DNA of 16,849 nt from Promethearchaeota archaeon (GCA_030606095.1 JAUWHC010000016.1:1-16849), one strand, 5' to 3'. Counted from the stretch's first letter, positions 1-7,274 are shown. Notes: generated by a model not told the origin, from the letters alone. Translations and numbers: made by a program.

Positions 1-236
1 TCTATTGACTGTTGCACTTCCTTGGCGTAGTAGAATCCATCTCTTTCTTTTTTTTCCCAAAGTATTTCTATTTTAGCATTAGAACCATAAATCTCGTCGT
101 AATCATTTTGAGAGTGTAAAGTTAAATTTCCGTCGTTTTTATCACCATTAAATTCTACTTCTCTAAACCAAATAGGTAACCTAGGAACTAGGATTTTAGC
201 TTCAAGCTTCTCATAGCTGTAATAATTGTATTCCAT
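1..236 (-). CDS. Unrecognised protein, N-terminal part (cut by window edge)
   Basis: An open frame runs from an ATG at 236..234 down to base 1 without a stop, giving 78 residues of a protein whose C-terminus lies outside the window. It begins MEYNYYSYEKLEAKILVPRL and continues with alternating hydrophobic and charged residues suggesting beta-strands (IWFREVEF, NLTLHS, AKIEILWEKKE). No signal peptide, membrane segment or metal motif is visible and I do not recognise the family. The start is the first ATG of the frame. It lies downstream of the eL13-like gene on the same strand, with 183 bases between them, so co-transcription is possible but not shown. Codon use (AT-rich third positions) matches the neighbours, which supports a real gene. 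Confidence 0.6.
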   Translation of the reverse strand, partial: MEYNYYSYEKLEAKILVPRLPIWFREVEFNGDKNDGNLTLHSQNDYDEIYGSNAKIEILWEKKERDGFYYAKEVQQSI

Positions 237-419
237 TCTTATATAGATAATTTCTGTAATTTGTTATAAAATAATTTAGTATACCATCTAAATAGTTTAG
301 GTAAATAAAAATCTTTATTTTCCCTATTGAATAAACATTTAAGAATATTGCACAAAAAGTATTAATTAAAATTTATGCATTTAAAAAAGTAAAGGCATAG
401 AAGTTTATTGCTTTTAGCC

Positions 420-1001
420 CTATTTCAACATTTCTTTTCCTTCGTCGCACCATTTACTTATTCTTTCTTCGGAAATTCCTTTGATTAAGGGTGCTAGTTC
501 TCCTGGATTTTCTTTAACGAGTTCTTCAACACAATTTACTCCAAGTTCCTCTAGTTTTTTAGCAGCAGAAGGCCCCAAACCTGTTAAAGAGGTCAATTTT
601 GTCTTTTCAGACTTTAACTTTACTTTCTTCTCTTTCTTTGCGGGTTTTAGTTCTACTTCGTCTACTTCTTTCTTTGGAGGAGGTGCTTTTTTAGTGATCT
701 TAGGTTTTTTTTCGGTTTTTTCTACTTTTGGCTTGAAAGGCGTTCTTTTCTTTTCTTTGAACACATAAGGCTTCTTCTTTTTAACTTTCTTGCTAACTGG
801 TTTTAATTTTTTGAGCTGTTCAATGTTAAGATCGTGCTTAGATTTCCTAAAATAATCAACATTTATATTTAAAGCTCTTAGTAATTCAGGTGTTTTTCCA
901 GCTTCTTTTATTTCTGACAAGGAAAACCCTTTAGCTTCACGTTTATGAGCGTCTTTTGCGGGAGAAATTACTACTGCCACTACATTTTTATTATTTTCCA
1001 T
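420..1001 (-). CDS. Ribosomal protein eL13-like with C-terminal helix-hairpin-helix domain
   Basis: Protein of 193 residues in three parts. Residues about 15-68 (REAKGFSLSEIKEAG, then RALNINVDYFRKS) match the core of archaeal and eukaryotic eL13 (L13e), a large-subunit ribosomal protein known from eukaryotes, TACK and Asgard archaea. Residues about 69-135 form a very Lys/Pro-rich linker likely to bind RNA and be unstructured. Residues about 136-193 (LTSLTGLGPSAAKKLEELG) are a helix-hairpin-helix module of the Rad51-N/HhH_5 type, which usually contacts nucleic acid non-specifically. The start is ATG 1001..999. The eL13 core is recognised from sequence. That the protein is ribosome-bound is inferred from the family. 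The fusion to an HhH domain is the unusual point: it could tether rRNA or indicate a role outside the ribosome. Confidence 0.8.
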   Translation of the reverse strand: MENNKNVVAVVISPAKDAHKREAKGFSLSEIKEAGKTPELLRALNINVDYFRKSKHDLNIEQLKKLKPVSKKVKKKKPYVFKEKKRTPFKPKVEKTEKKPKITKKAPPPKKEVDEVELKPAKKEKKVKLKSEKTKLTSLTGLGPSAAKKLEELGVNCVEELVKENPGELAPLIKGISEERISKWCDEGKEMLK

Positions 1002-1155
1002 AATCTAAGTACCACTAAATTGATAATAAAGTAATTTAGATAAAAATAGAAACCTTTTATTTTTTTCTATTTGATTGTGGTTTAACTTACTATTTAGTGA
1101 TAACTCGTAGAAAATCATACTTTTAACTATAAAGAAATTATATAGAAAAATACTT

Positions 1156-1797
1156 TTAAAATTTAATTATGTCTAGTTGCTCTAATCTTTTTAAAACCTC
1201 GTTCACATCATTTCGCGTTTTACCTAAATCTCTCCCGATTTTTAGCGGTGAGGACTCACCAGTGCATTTTAAAGCAACTTGAAAATCATTTTCGTTAATC
1301 ATTCCCATTGATAAAATCTTCGTCATTACATTTTTTACGACAAGTAATTTTGGAAAAACTTCTGCTATCGTTCCTCCACGGGTCATATTTTCGATATCAG
1401 CAATACTCGTTTGAAATCTAGATTTCTCTGAAGTTGTTCTAAAGATTTTTATATCTGATTGATGTTTTTTCCAAAATCTGTTGGCGATTTTTTTAATTAC
1501 TTCAATTAATTTATCTACTTCATCATCTGCGTCAGAAATTGAACAAAAAAGAATTCTTGAAAGGGGATGATAAATAATAATTATGGTAGAATTTTCAGAT
1601 TCGACAATTCTAGTAATTTCGTCTCCATTTTTTCCCTTAACCATAGCAGCTTGGATAACATCGATAATATTATTTATTTCTTTGAAGAAACCTGGTATGA
1701 CACCGTTAGGTATTTTATCTTTTTTTAGTTCTTTAAATGTAGCTTCCAAGATTGCTACTCCGTTGTCAGAATCAATTAAAAAGATCTTATAGATTAT
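1156..1797 (-). CDS. Longin-like domain protein with C-terminal winged helix; uncertain start
   Basis: From a TTG at 1749 the protein has 197 residues, but the frame is open up to a TAA at 1812..1810. The added stretch IYKIFLIDSDNGVAILEATF reads like the first beta-hairpin of a longin/roadblock-type alpha/beta domain. No ATG, GTG or TTG exists there. An ATA at 1797..1795 would give MIYKIF and 213 residues, and it is preceded by GGGGAA (1809..1804) at good Shine-Dalgarno spacing. The TTG at 1749 also has a GGAG (1761..1758) at good spacing, so both starts remain possible. Residues about 1-110 look longin-like and the last about 50 (KIGRDLGKTRNDVNEVLKRL) look like a winged helix. Function is unknown. 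By fold it may bind a small GTPase and nucleic acid. Confidence 0.65.
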   Translation of the reverse strand: MIYKIFLIDSDNGVAILEATFKELKKDKIPNGVIPGFFKEINNIIDVIQAAMVKGKNGDEITRIVESENSTIIIIYHPLSRILFCSISDADDEVDKLIEVIKKIANRFWKKHQSDIKIFRTTSEKSRFQTSIADIENMTRGGTIAEVFPKLLVVKNVMTKILSMGMINENDFQVALKCTGESSPLKIGRDLGKTRNDVNEVLKRLEQLDIIKF

Positions 1798-1950
1798 TGT
1801 ACTTTCCCCTTAACATATTAACAAATTTTTTTAAAAAATATACTAAAATAGTAAAAATTCTTTCTTAATAATCTATTTCTTTAGTAAGAAGGAAATTAAA
1901 ATTAATCAGTAAGAATATCATTAAAAATAAAAACAGATAATTTTATACTC

Positions 1951-1958
1951 TTTATAAG
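1951..1958 (+). promoter_or_regulatory. TATA-like box of the transglutaminase gene
   Basis: TTTATAAG is centred about 28 bases before the ATG at 1982. This is the usual archaeal TATA-to-start distance, so the transcript would begin at or just before the ATG and be leaderless. No Shine-Dalgarno sequence precedes the ATG, which agrees. The background is very AT-rich, so this is suggestive only. Confidence 0.4.
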
Positions 1959-1981
1959 AATAATAAAAAAAGCAAATAGAT

Positions 1982-3190
1982 ATGAAAACTCATAAAAAAG
2001 CATTTTTATTGTTAATCTTTCTTTTTCCAATGAACTTAATGTCAATTGCTTCAGCTGAAGGCATCTCTAATTACGAAGTTAGTCAAAGCGTTACATATCA
2101 AGTAGAACTTAACTACACCCTTACACATACTCGATCATACCCGCAAACATATTATTTTAAAGTCGCACGATTAAACGATCGCCAACCGAATTCGACGGTT
2201 ACCCAATATTGTCCCCCATATCAAGAATCTAACCTGTTGTACAATTCAATAACGGGAACCGATTCTCTAACTATGGGTTCACTAGATAAATTCAATAACA
2301 CTTACGATTTGTTTAGCGCTACTCTTAGCACTTCTGATACTATTACTTTAAGTCAAAAATATAATGTAACACTTAGCGAGGTAACATTTGGTACTATCTT
2401 AGATTCAGACATCGGAAGTTATAATACTTCTGACGAAATGTTTGATTTATATTGCAACAATACGGAAACTTTTTACGAACGAGACGACCCCGATCTAATT
2501 GCTGTGTCAAATAGTATAGTTGATCCTAGTGATAATCCACTCGAAAAGGCTCAAAAAATAAGCAACTGGGTGTCAAATAATCTCACTTACTCTGGAAGTC
2601 TTCCCGCTGGAGAGAAAGGTGCATCTTGGGCGTATGACAATCAACTAGGTGATTGTAGCGAATATTCTACTTTAATGGTTACTTTGTTGAGAATTCAAGG
2701 AATCCCAGCACGAAAAGTTACTGGTTTTTTGATATCAGCAGATGCAAATCTTCAACCTACAGTCGGGCAAGTTTTTAACTTTCAAGCTAGTTCAAGTGGA
2801 ACTTCAGATCTTTTAGGTCACGCTTGGGTTGAATATTATATTCCCAAAATCGGATGGATTTCTTGCGAACCGCAAAACCCAAACTACTACAAAAAAAGCG
2901 ATTATCTAAGATTTAATTTAAATATCGGCGCTTGGTTTTTTATGCCGGGGGCATCACCAGGATATGATTACGTATCAGAATTCCCACACATTCCGTCACC
3001 AGTAGCATCCGACCACGACGCTTACACTTTTAATTACGATGTAAAAATAACTGTATTAGAGACAAGTTTTAATTCAATAGATCTTATCGTTATTATAATA
3101 TTTTGCTCTATATTGGGGGTTGTAATAATCGGGATAGTTCTGTTAATTAAATCAAGCAGAAAAAAGAGAAAAGAATATCTTACTTATTAA
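1982..3190 (+). CDS. Secreted, membrane-anchored transglutaminase-like protein
   Basis: Protein of 402 residues. Residues 1-25 are a signal peptide (Lys-rich start, Leu/Phe core, likely cut after SIASA). Residues about 185-305 form a transglutaminase-like cysteine peptidase core: Cys225 in GDCSEYS, His280 in GHAWVEYY, and the third position in GWISCEPQNP, where Glu296 stands where Asp is usual. Residues about 366-389 form a transmembrane helix followed by SSRKKRK, so the enzyme domain lies outside the cell with a short cytoplasmic tail. The N-terminal 180 residues are Ser/Thr/Asn-rich and beta-like, probably a surface domain. Family members cleave or cross-link amide bonds; the substrate here is unknown. 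The gene is convergent with GTPase 1. Family assignment is firm; activity is inferred. Confidence 0.85.
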   Translation: MKTHKKAFLLLIFLFPMNLMSIASAEGISNYEVSQSVTYQVELNYTLTHTRSYPQTYYFKVARLNDRQPNSTVTQYCPPYQESNLLYNSITGTDSLTMGSLDKFNNTYDLFSATLSTSDTITLSQKYNVTLSEVTFGTILDSDIGSYNTSDEMFDLYCNNTETFYERDDPDLIAVSNSIVDPSDNPLEKAQKISNWVSNNLTYSGSLPAGEKGASWAYDNQLGDCSEYSTLMVTLLRIQGIPARKVTGFLISADANLQPTVGQVFNFQASSSGTSDLLGHAWVEYYIPKIGWISCEPQNPNYYKKSDYLRFNLNIGAWFFMPGASPGYDYVSEFPHIPSPVASDHDAYTFNYDVKITVLETSFNSIDLIVIIIFCSILGVVIIGIVLLIKSSRKKRKEYLTY

Positions 3191-3200
3191 TTTTTTTTTT
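3191..3200 (+). terminator. Poly-T terminator after the transglutaminase gene
   Basis: Ten consecutive T residues directly follow the TAA stop at 3188-3190. Archaeal RNA polymerase terminates at such T-tracts without needing a hairpin. It lies in the 20-base gap between two convergent genes, so it would protect GTPase 1 from antisense transcription. Confidence 0.6.
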
Positions 3201-3210
3201 AATTAAGCTC

Positions 3211-4623
3211 TTATATATAGGTGTGAATTAAATCTTTAAGATTTTTAGAGAATTTTGGTAAATTTTTATCGATCTTTTCCATGTTTAAATCTTTTTCCAT
3301 AAAGAGTAACAAATATAGATTGTACTTTTCAACGGAGATCTTTTTAAATATTATTTTCTTAGATTCGTTTGTTATTCCTGAAGAAATTAAGAAATCTTGT
3401 TTTAGTAACTTAAATTCCTTAAAAGTTTTGTAGAGTATCTGAAAATGCGGCGCCGAAATTTCAAAAAGCTTTTCGGAAATGCCAGTTCTGGAAAAGTTTG
3501 ACAAAATTATTCCGTTTTCATTAAGCAGAAGTATTGCGTCAGAATTTATTTTCTTAGCGAAATGCTTTAATTGGTTTTCGAATAACTTTCTATTTGGACT
3601 GAGTTGTGAAAGTCCGTAAGAGTAAGCAGATATCAAAGACCAATGATCAAAAACCGAGGTTTGAAAAATTTTAAAGAAAAACCTATCAGAAATCTTACTA
3701 ATTTCTTCGTTTAAAATTTTTAGATTATTTTTAATTTCATTCGATTTCTTTATATCAGGGTCGTATTTATTTAGACATACAACGATCGGAGGAAATTCGT
3801 CTAACTCTAATAGGGAACCTATTACTTTTTTAAATAATTCTATTGATTCTGCAATCCTTTCGGAATCTTGAATATCTATAATGTAAAAGAGTAAATCTAC
3901 GTTATACAAGTAAATTTTGCGTTGTTCGATAAATTTTTCGCGATATTGCTTTTGCCCACCTAGATCCCAAATTGATATAGTCGAGTTTTGTTCTTCAAAT
4001 ATCTTTTCTTCCGTTCTTGCTACTCCTTTAGTCGGCAACGTTTTAATAATCTCAGAATATCGTTTTTTAACCGCATGAAGAAAACTCGTTTTACCTACCT
4101 TGTCTAAACCAGTAAATAAAATTTTGATTTGTCGTTTTAAAGAAAAAGGGTCTTTTATTTCACTTGTAAAATCTAACAATTCTCCTCTTAATTCACTGAT
4201 GATAACTTCATTTTCTTCTAAAGATTTTGCTAATTGAACTTTTGAGGCTGCATTATCGATAATTACTCTTAGATATTTCATGTTTTCATAGAAAAAAACC
4301 CTATCTTCCTCATTTATTAACACAGTTATTGTAGCCGCTTTAGCATTTCCTCTTGCTTCTGGATCATAAATTAGAAAAAAGTAAGTTAATCCGTTAAGTT
4401 TTAAATCAGGAAAGGGTAATATTCCAAAATAGTTTATTTCTTCTGTAGATGTACTATTTTGATATACTGAATCGCCCATCAGTAAACTAATAGTTTTCAT
4501 TGCAATTAATAATCGAGAAGCTTCATCCATATTATTTGGCCAATATATCTTTGGAGTTGGACCATCGTCGTCAAACACACTTAAAACAATTGACTTTATG
4601 ATCTCGGTTTTTGGTTTCGACAT
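3211..4623 (-). CDS. GTPase 1: longin-like / Arf-Rag-like GTPase / roadblock-like three-domain protein
   Basis: Protein of 470 residues. Residues about 1-150 resemble a longin-type domain (SIVLSVFDDDGPTPKIYWP; YFGILPFPD). Residues about 165-340 are a complete small GTPase: P-loop GLDKVGKTS (172-180), switch I PTKG (197-200), switch II WDLGGQ (219-224), NKYD (285-288) and TS (322-323). DLGGQ and PTxG are typical of the Arf/Sar/Rag group rather than Ras/Rab, and the catalytic Gln is kept. Residues about 345-470 (SDAILLLNENGIILSNF) look like a roadblock fold, as at the C-terminus of Rag/Gtr GTPases. There is no Arf-type N-terminal glycine for myristoylation and no membrane helix, so any membrane recruitment would need a partner. 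It is a paralogue of the GTPases at 7401 and 11029. Its cellular role is unknown. Confidence 0.85.
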   Translation of the reverse strand: MSKPKTEIIKSIVLSVFDDDGPTPKIYWPNNMDEASRLLIAMKTISLLMGDSVYQNSTSTEEINYFGILPFPDLKLNGLTYFFLIYDPEARGNAKAATITVLINEEDRVFFYENMKYLRVIIDNAASKVQLAKSLEENEVIISELRGELLDFTSEIKDPFSLKRQIKILFTGLDKVGKTSFLHAVKKRYSEIIKTLPTKGVARTEEKIFEEQNSTISIWDLGGQKQYREKFIEQRKIYLYNVDLLFYIIDIQDSERIAESIELFKKVIGSLLELDEFPPIVVCLNKYDPDIKKSNEIKNNLKILNEEISKISDRFFFKIFQTSVFDHWSLISAYSYGLSQLSPNRKLFENQLKHFAKKINSDAILLLNENGIILSNFSRTGISEKLFEISAPHFQILYKTFKEFKLLKQDFLISSGITNESKKIIFKKISVEKYNLYLLLFMEKDLNMEKIDKNLPKFSKNLKDLIHTYI

Positions 4624-4962
4624 AATTCTTTGAAGTATTTTCGATTATCATCAAGATTTAAAAGATATTAAGTAAAGTAAGGCTACTATTAAATCAAAAG
4701 ATAAATATATATTATTCCTAATTCTTCTAAATCGATTTAAAATAAATACTATTTTAATACTTTAATATATCAAAAAAGAATCCTCTATTAAATGTTTTCA
4801 AGATTAATAATAATTTTTCTATAGCATAGCTTCTATAAAGATGAGAACCTTAAATAAAAAAAAAATGTTTTTTACAAGATTTAATAAAAGATAAATAAAA
4901 ATTTTTAATGAAAATAATTACTTTCTTTTAATAATTATTAAATTGACAATTAACTTTTTATT
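4624..4962. other. Divergent intergenic region, 339 bases
   Basis: Between the divergent GTPase 1 and ATP-cone genes I see no open frame of note and no RNA gene. It is almost pure A/T with several homopolymers, including A10 at 4856-4865 followed by T6. Minus-strand TATA-like sequence occurs around 4702-4713. A plus-strand TATA-like stretch at 4927-4938 lies about 30 bases before the ATG at 4963. It presumably holds both promoters. Confidence 0.5.
4927..4938 (+). promoter_or_regulatory. TATA-like box of the ATP-cone gene
   Basis: TTTAATAATTAT is centred about 30 bases upstream of the ATG at 4963, placing the predicted transcription start within a few bases of the start codon (leaderless). 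No Shine-Dalgarno sequence is present. Confidence is low because the whole region is AT-rich. Confidence 0.3.
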
Positions 4963-5388
4963 ATGTTTGAAAATAAAATCGTTCATTCCTTACCAGAAGT
5001 GCTATACAAGGATAAAGAGGCTAGAGTTGTAAAAAAGAAAAGATTTGAACCTATCCGTATATATAATTCATTACTAAAAGAAACCGAACTTTCAGAACAA
5101 GATGCTGAAAAAATAACTCTTGATGTTTTTCGTTTTGTAACATCCTCAAATCTTAAAATATTAACAGCACCCCTCATAAGAGAGCTTGTTAGTTATTCTT
5201 TATTGAGATTTGGATTTGAAATTGCCCGCCTACAGAATACTAGAATCGGATTTCCTTATAACGATTTAAAGGATAAAATATCTGAATGCGACAATATTAC
5301 TGAGTTAAAAGAATTTATTTATACTTGGGTTATTGATGAATTTAATGAAGTTAAAAAATTAATAGAGAATTCAGACATTTCTGAATAA
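4963..5388 (+). CDS. Stand-alone ATP-cone domain protein
   Basis: Protein of 141 residues, most of it one ATP-cone domain: VVKKKRFEPIRIYNSLLKE (22-40) is the nucleotide-binding N-terminus, followed by helices through LIRELVSYSLLRFGFEIARL (71-90). ATP-cones sense dATP/ATP and are found at the N-terminus of ribonucleotide reductases (NrdA, NrdD) and in the repressor NrdR. The following TRIGFPYNDL (93-102) resembles, from memory, the join between the cone and the catalytic part in archaeal anaerobic reductases, but here the protein ends about 40 residues later. No catalytic reductase domain and no NrdR zinc finger is present. It may act as a free nucleotide-sensing subunit or be a remnant of a reductase. 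The next gene downstream is a nuclease-like gene, 89 bases away on the same strand. The domain call is firm; the role is open. Confidence 0.75.
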   Translation: MFENKIVHSLPEVLYKDKEARVVKKKRFEPIRIYNSLLKETELSEQDAEKITLDVFRFVTSSNLKILTAPLIRELVSYSLLRFGFEIARLQNTRIGFPYNDLKDKISECDNITELKEFIYTWVIDEFNEVKKLIENSDISE

Positions 5389-5392
5389 TATA

Positions 5393-5405
5393 TTTTTTTT
5401 TTTTT
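5393..5405 (+). terminator. T13 tract after the ATP-cone gene
   Basis: Thirteen consecutive T residues begin five bases after the TAA stop, the strongest T-tract in the window. It should end the ATP-cone transcript and argues that the nuclease gene downstream has its own promoter (possibly ATTATTAAAAG at 5449-5459). Confidence 0.6.
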
Positions 5406-5477
5406 ATCTTTACAATACTTTAATCATTATATCATTACTCTCCTTTCATTATTAAAAGCATCAACTAAATTTGTATT

Positions 5478-6275
5478 ATGTCTAGGGTTTATTCTTTGCC
5501 GTTGGTAAAACATTTTTTCTTAGAGATTTACAACTTATTAAAAGACACGGATTCGGCTGTAACCGAAATATGGTTTGAAATATCAGAAATTGAATTTTTC
5601 AAAGATTTTAGCAATTTTGAACTCCGCGATTTTTTAGATAAATTTGATTTTATCTCAATTCGGAAAGGAAACTATATTCACTACATAGTAGTAAATAAAA
5701 TCGTTTTTATTACGAGATGCCTTCAGTTTTTAGAGTTAGACATTAATCAACTGTCATATCTATTAAACTACGACGGTTTTGAAGCTTTGATCAAAGAGAT
5801 TTTATCTCAAAACAATTATAAAACAATCAAAAATTTTAGGTTTTCAGATAAATCAGATCTCAAATACGAAACATCTCAGAAAAGATATGAAATCGATGTA
5901 ATTGGCATTTATCAAAGTTACATATTAGTAATCGATGCTAAGCAGTGGAAACGCAAAGACTCTTACAGTGCTATGAATAAAGCAGCTAATTTGCAATATC
6001 AACGAGTAATAGGCTTAAAAAAGAATCCTGAAATTTTATCAAATTTAATACAAGACCTATTAGGAATGAATTTTAACTTTCGAAAAAGGTTACCGTTTAT
6101 CTTAATTCCCGTTATGGTTACATTAGAATCAAATTGGGTTCGAATTAACGAAAATTACGTTCCTTTAGTAGGAATAGATAAATTTAATTCGTTTTTGCAG
6201 GAATTACGAATCAATTTACAATATTTTAAAACTATCGAAGTTAATAGAATTATCGTTCAAAAACAGTTAGTGTAA
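5478..6275 (+). CDS. PD-(D/E)XK (restriction-endonuclease-like) nuclease family protein
   Basis: Protein of 265 residues. The middle part shows the PD-(D/E)XK pattern: Glu102 in YDGFEALIKEILSQNNY (an Mrr-like first helix), Asp140 in RYEIDVIGI, and Asp153-x-Lys155 in YILVIDAKQW. These acidic residues and the Lys would bind Mg2+ and cut DNA or RNA. Residues about 1-80 are helical with a possible winged helix (NFELRDFLDKFDFISIRKG) that may bind nucleic acid. Residues after about 205 form extra beta-strands. It resembles archaeal Mrr/Holliday-resolvase-like proteins in the catalytic core, but I cannot name a precise family. No methyltransferase lies nearby, so a classical restriction system is not supported. 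The start ATG at 5478 is the first in frame. Confidence 0.7.
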   Translation: MSRVYSLPLVKHFFLEIYNLLKDTDSAVTEIWFEISEIEFFKDFSNFELRDFLDKFDFISIRKGNYIHYIVVNKIVFITRCLQFLELDINQLSYLLNYDGFEALIKEILSQNNYKTIKNFRFSDKSDLKYETSQKRYEIDVIGIYQSYILVIDAKQWKRKDSYSAMNKAANLQYQRVIGLKKNPEILSNLIQDLLGMNFNFRKRLPFILIPVMVTLESNWVRINENYVPLVGIDKFNSFLQELRINLQYFKTIEVNRIIVQKQLV

Positions 6276-6285
6276 AAGTGTATAA

Positions 6286-6663
6286 CTATTTTAATAATCC
6301 TAAATATTGTTTTACTTGTTTCTTTACTATACTAACAGCAAAATAAATTATTCCTGATTTAACGCGAGGATGTGAAAGAATTATTAGAATCATGTCATCT
6401 CCAAATGAATTTTTTGAAATAATGGGTGCGAGGTCTAAAACTCCATCAGTTCCCTTTATGGAGATGTTCAACAAGGTTCCAGCGCTTAAACCTTTGATTA
6501 TATCGTCTCCAATCATGGATAAATTTTGACCAATTGTTGCAAATAAAGCTTCTGAAATTCTTGATGAAATTGCTGAAGCGAGAATCGTACCATCACTCTT
6601 AATAATTGCGGAGGCTTCAATATGTAGGTCCAGCTTCAATAAACCCTTTAAAATTTCGTTCAT
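6286..6663 (-). CDS. Roadblock/LC7 domain (probably the C-terminal half of the zinc-ribbon/roadblock gene)
   Basis: The frame encodes 125 residues forming a full roadblock/LC7 domain: an opening helix (MNEILKGLLKLD), a beta-hairpin with EASAIIKSDGTILASAI (16-32), the central long helix (EALFATIGQNLSMIGDDIIKG, 38-58), then two strands (TLLNISIKGTDGVLDLAPI; DDMILIILSH). Roadblock proteins (MglB, the Ragulator LAMTOR2/3 subunits) dimerise and regulate small GTPases. The ATG overlaps the TGA of the upstream frame (ATGA at 6663..6660), but the bases before it are pyrimidine-rich (ACCTCCTTCCAGC), so there is no Shine-Dalgarno. The frame stays open upstream as KQAIQEKPEEKIPPSS, back to an A10 run. 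I infer that this Met is internal and that the real protein is fused to the zinc-ribbon frame. Confidence 0.8.
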   Translation of the reverse strand: MNEILKGLLKLDLHIEASAIIKSDGTILASAISSRISEALFATIGQNLSMIGDDIIKGLSAGTLLNISIKGTDGVLDLAPIISKNSFGDDMILIILSHPRVKSGIIYFAVSIVKKQVKQYLGLLK

Positions 6664-7274
6664 GCTGGAAGGAGGTATTTTTTCTTCTGGTTTCTCTTGA
6701 ATTGCTTGCTTTTTTTTTTAATAGATTCTAATGGCTTAACTACTATTTTTTTAGATAAAAAAGACAATACATTTGACATATCTTCTTCTAGTTGCTTTTG
6801 CTTTATAAGCACAGACTCCTTTTCAGACGGGGATACGGAAGATTTTTGAGCGACTCGTGATTTTGTATCAGCACCTCTCCTAACTTGTCGGGGTGGTCCG
6901 GAAACGCCTTTATCTGCAATAATTGATCCTTTATAAGGTTGAGGCGCAATTTCTTTTAAAATATCTGTATCTTCTTCATCTTCCAGTTCAATTTCCACGA
7001 ACTCTTCGACGTCTTCATATTCAAGGGGGGTTTGGGTTTCAATAGGATCATCCTCAACTTTGTTTAATTTTTCTGGTTTTGGGATCTCTTGTAGGTCCAA
7101 ATGAGCTGGTTTAGAAACTTTTTTCTGAGGTTTAATTTCTTTTTTCTCCTTTTTGCTAGGAGACATTCTAATTCTTGGAGGTCTGCGAGAAGTGGGGAGC
7201 AGAGCTCCGCATTTTCTACAAACATGACCGCTCTCTTCGTTATTAGTCGCACCACAATTAGAACAAATTATCAT
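6660..7274 (-). CDS. Zinc-ribbon protein with acidic, low-complexity linker (frameshifted N-terminal half of the roadblock gene)
   Basis: From the ATG at 7274..7272 the protein starts MIICSNCGATNN with a zinc ribbon: Cys4, Cys7, Cys19 and Cys22 (CxxC-x11-CxxC). Then comes a long, probably disordered linker, basic first, then very acidic (EFVEIELEDEEDTD), then basic again, and a short helix (KQLEEDMSNVLSFLSKK). A TTG at 7295 in the same frame is an alternative start, but the ATG has AGAGAT upstream and puts the ribbon at the N-terminus as usual. The last 18 or so residues, after the A10 run at 6719..6710, are Lys/Gln-rich and look like out-of-frame translation. With a -1 shift at that run the protein would be 329 residues, zinc ribbon plus roadblock. 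It lies 105-126 bases downstream of GTPase 2 on the same strand. Confidence 0.75.
   Translation of the reverse strand: MIICSNCGATNNEESGHVCRKCGALLPTSRRPPRIRMSPSKKEKKEIKPQKKVSKPAHLDLQEIPKPEKLNKVEDDPIETQTPLEYEDVEEFVEIELEDEEDTDILKEIAPQPYKGSIIADKGVSGPPRQVRRGADTKSRVAQKSSVSPSEKESVLIKQKQLEEDMSNVLSFLSKKIVVKPLESIKKKSKQFKRNQKKKYLLPA
6710..6719 (-). other. A10 homopolymer: likely frameshift or slippage site
   Basis: On the coding (minus) strand the bases read ATT, then ten A, then GCAAGC. The zinc-ribbon frame reads ATT AAA AAA AAA AGC. The roadblock frame reads AAG CAA GCA across the end of the run and meets a TAA just before it. Re-reading one A (-1 slip), or one more A in the template, joins the two frames exactly. 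The site may be a sequencing indel, a true mutation, or functional slippage. Confidence 0.7.

Noticed and set aside
481..768. Open plus-strand frame of 95 codons opposite the eL13-like gene
   Set aside because: Ser/Phe-rich translation that mirrors the Lys/Glu-rich linker of the real gene on the other strand; no start signal or domain.
5478..6275. Restriction-modification system around the PD-(D/E)XK nuclease
   Set aside because: No DNA methyltransferase, specificity subunit or ATPase gene is present on either side.
7064..7255. Minus-strand frame of 63 codons inside the zinc-ribbon gene
   Set aside because: A different frame of the same strand within a gene whose CxxC motifs are in the other frame; no independent evidence.
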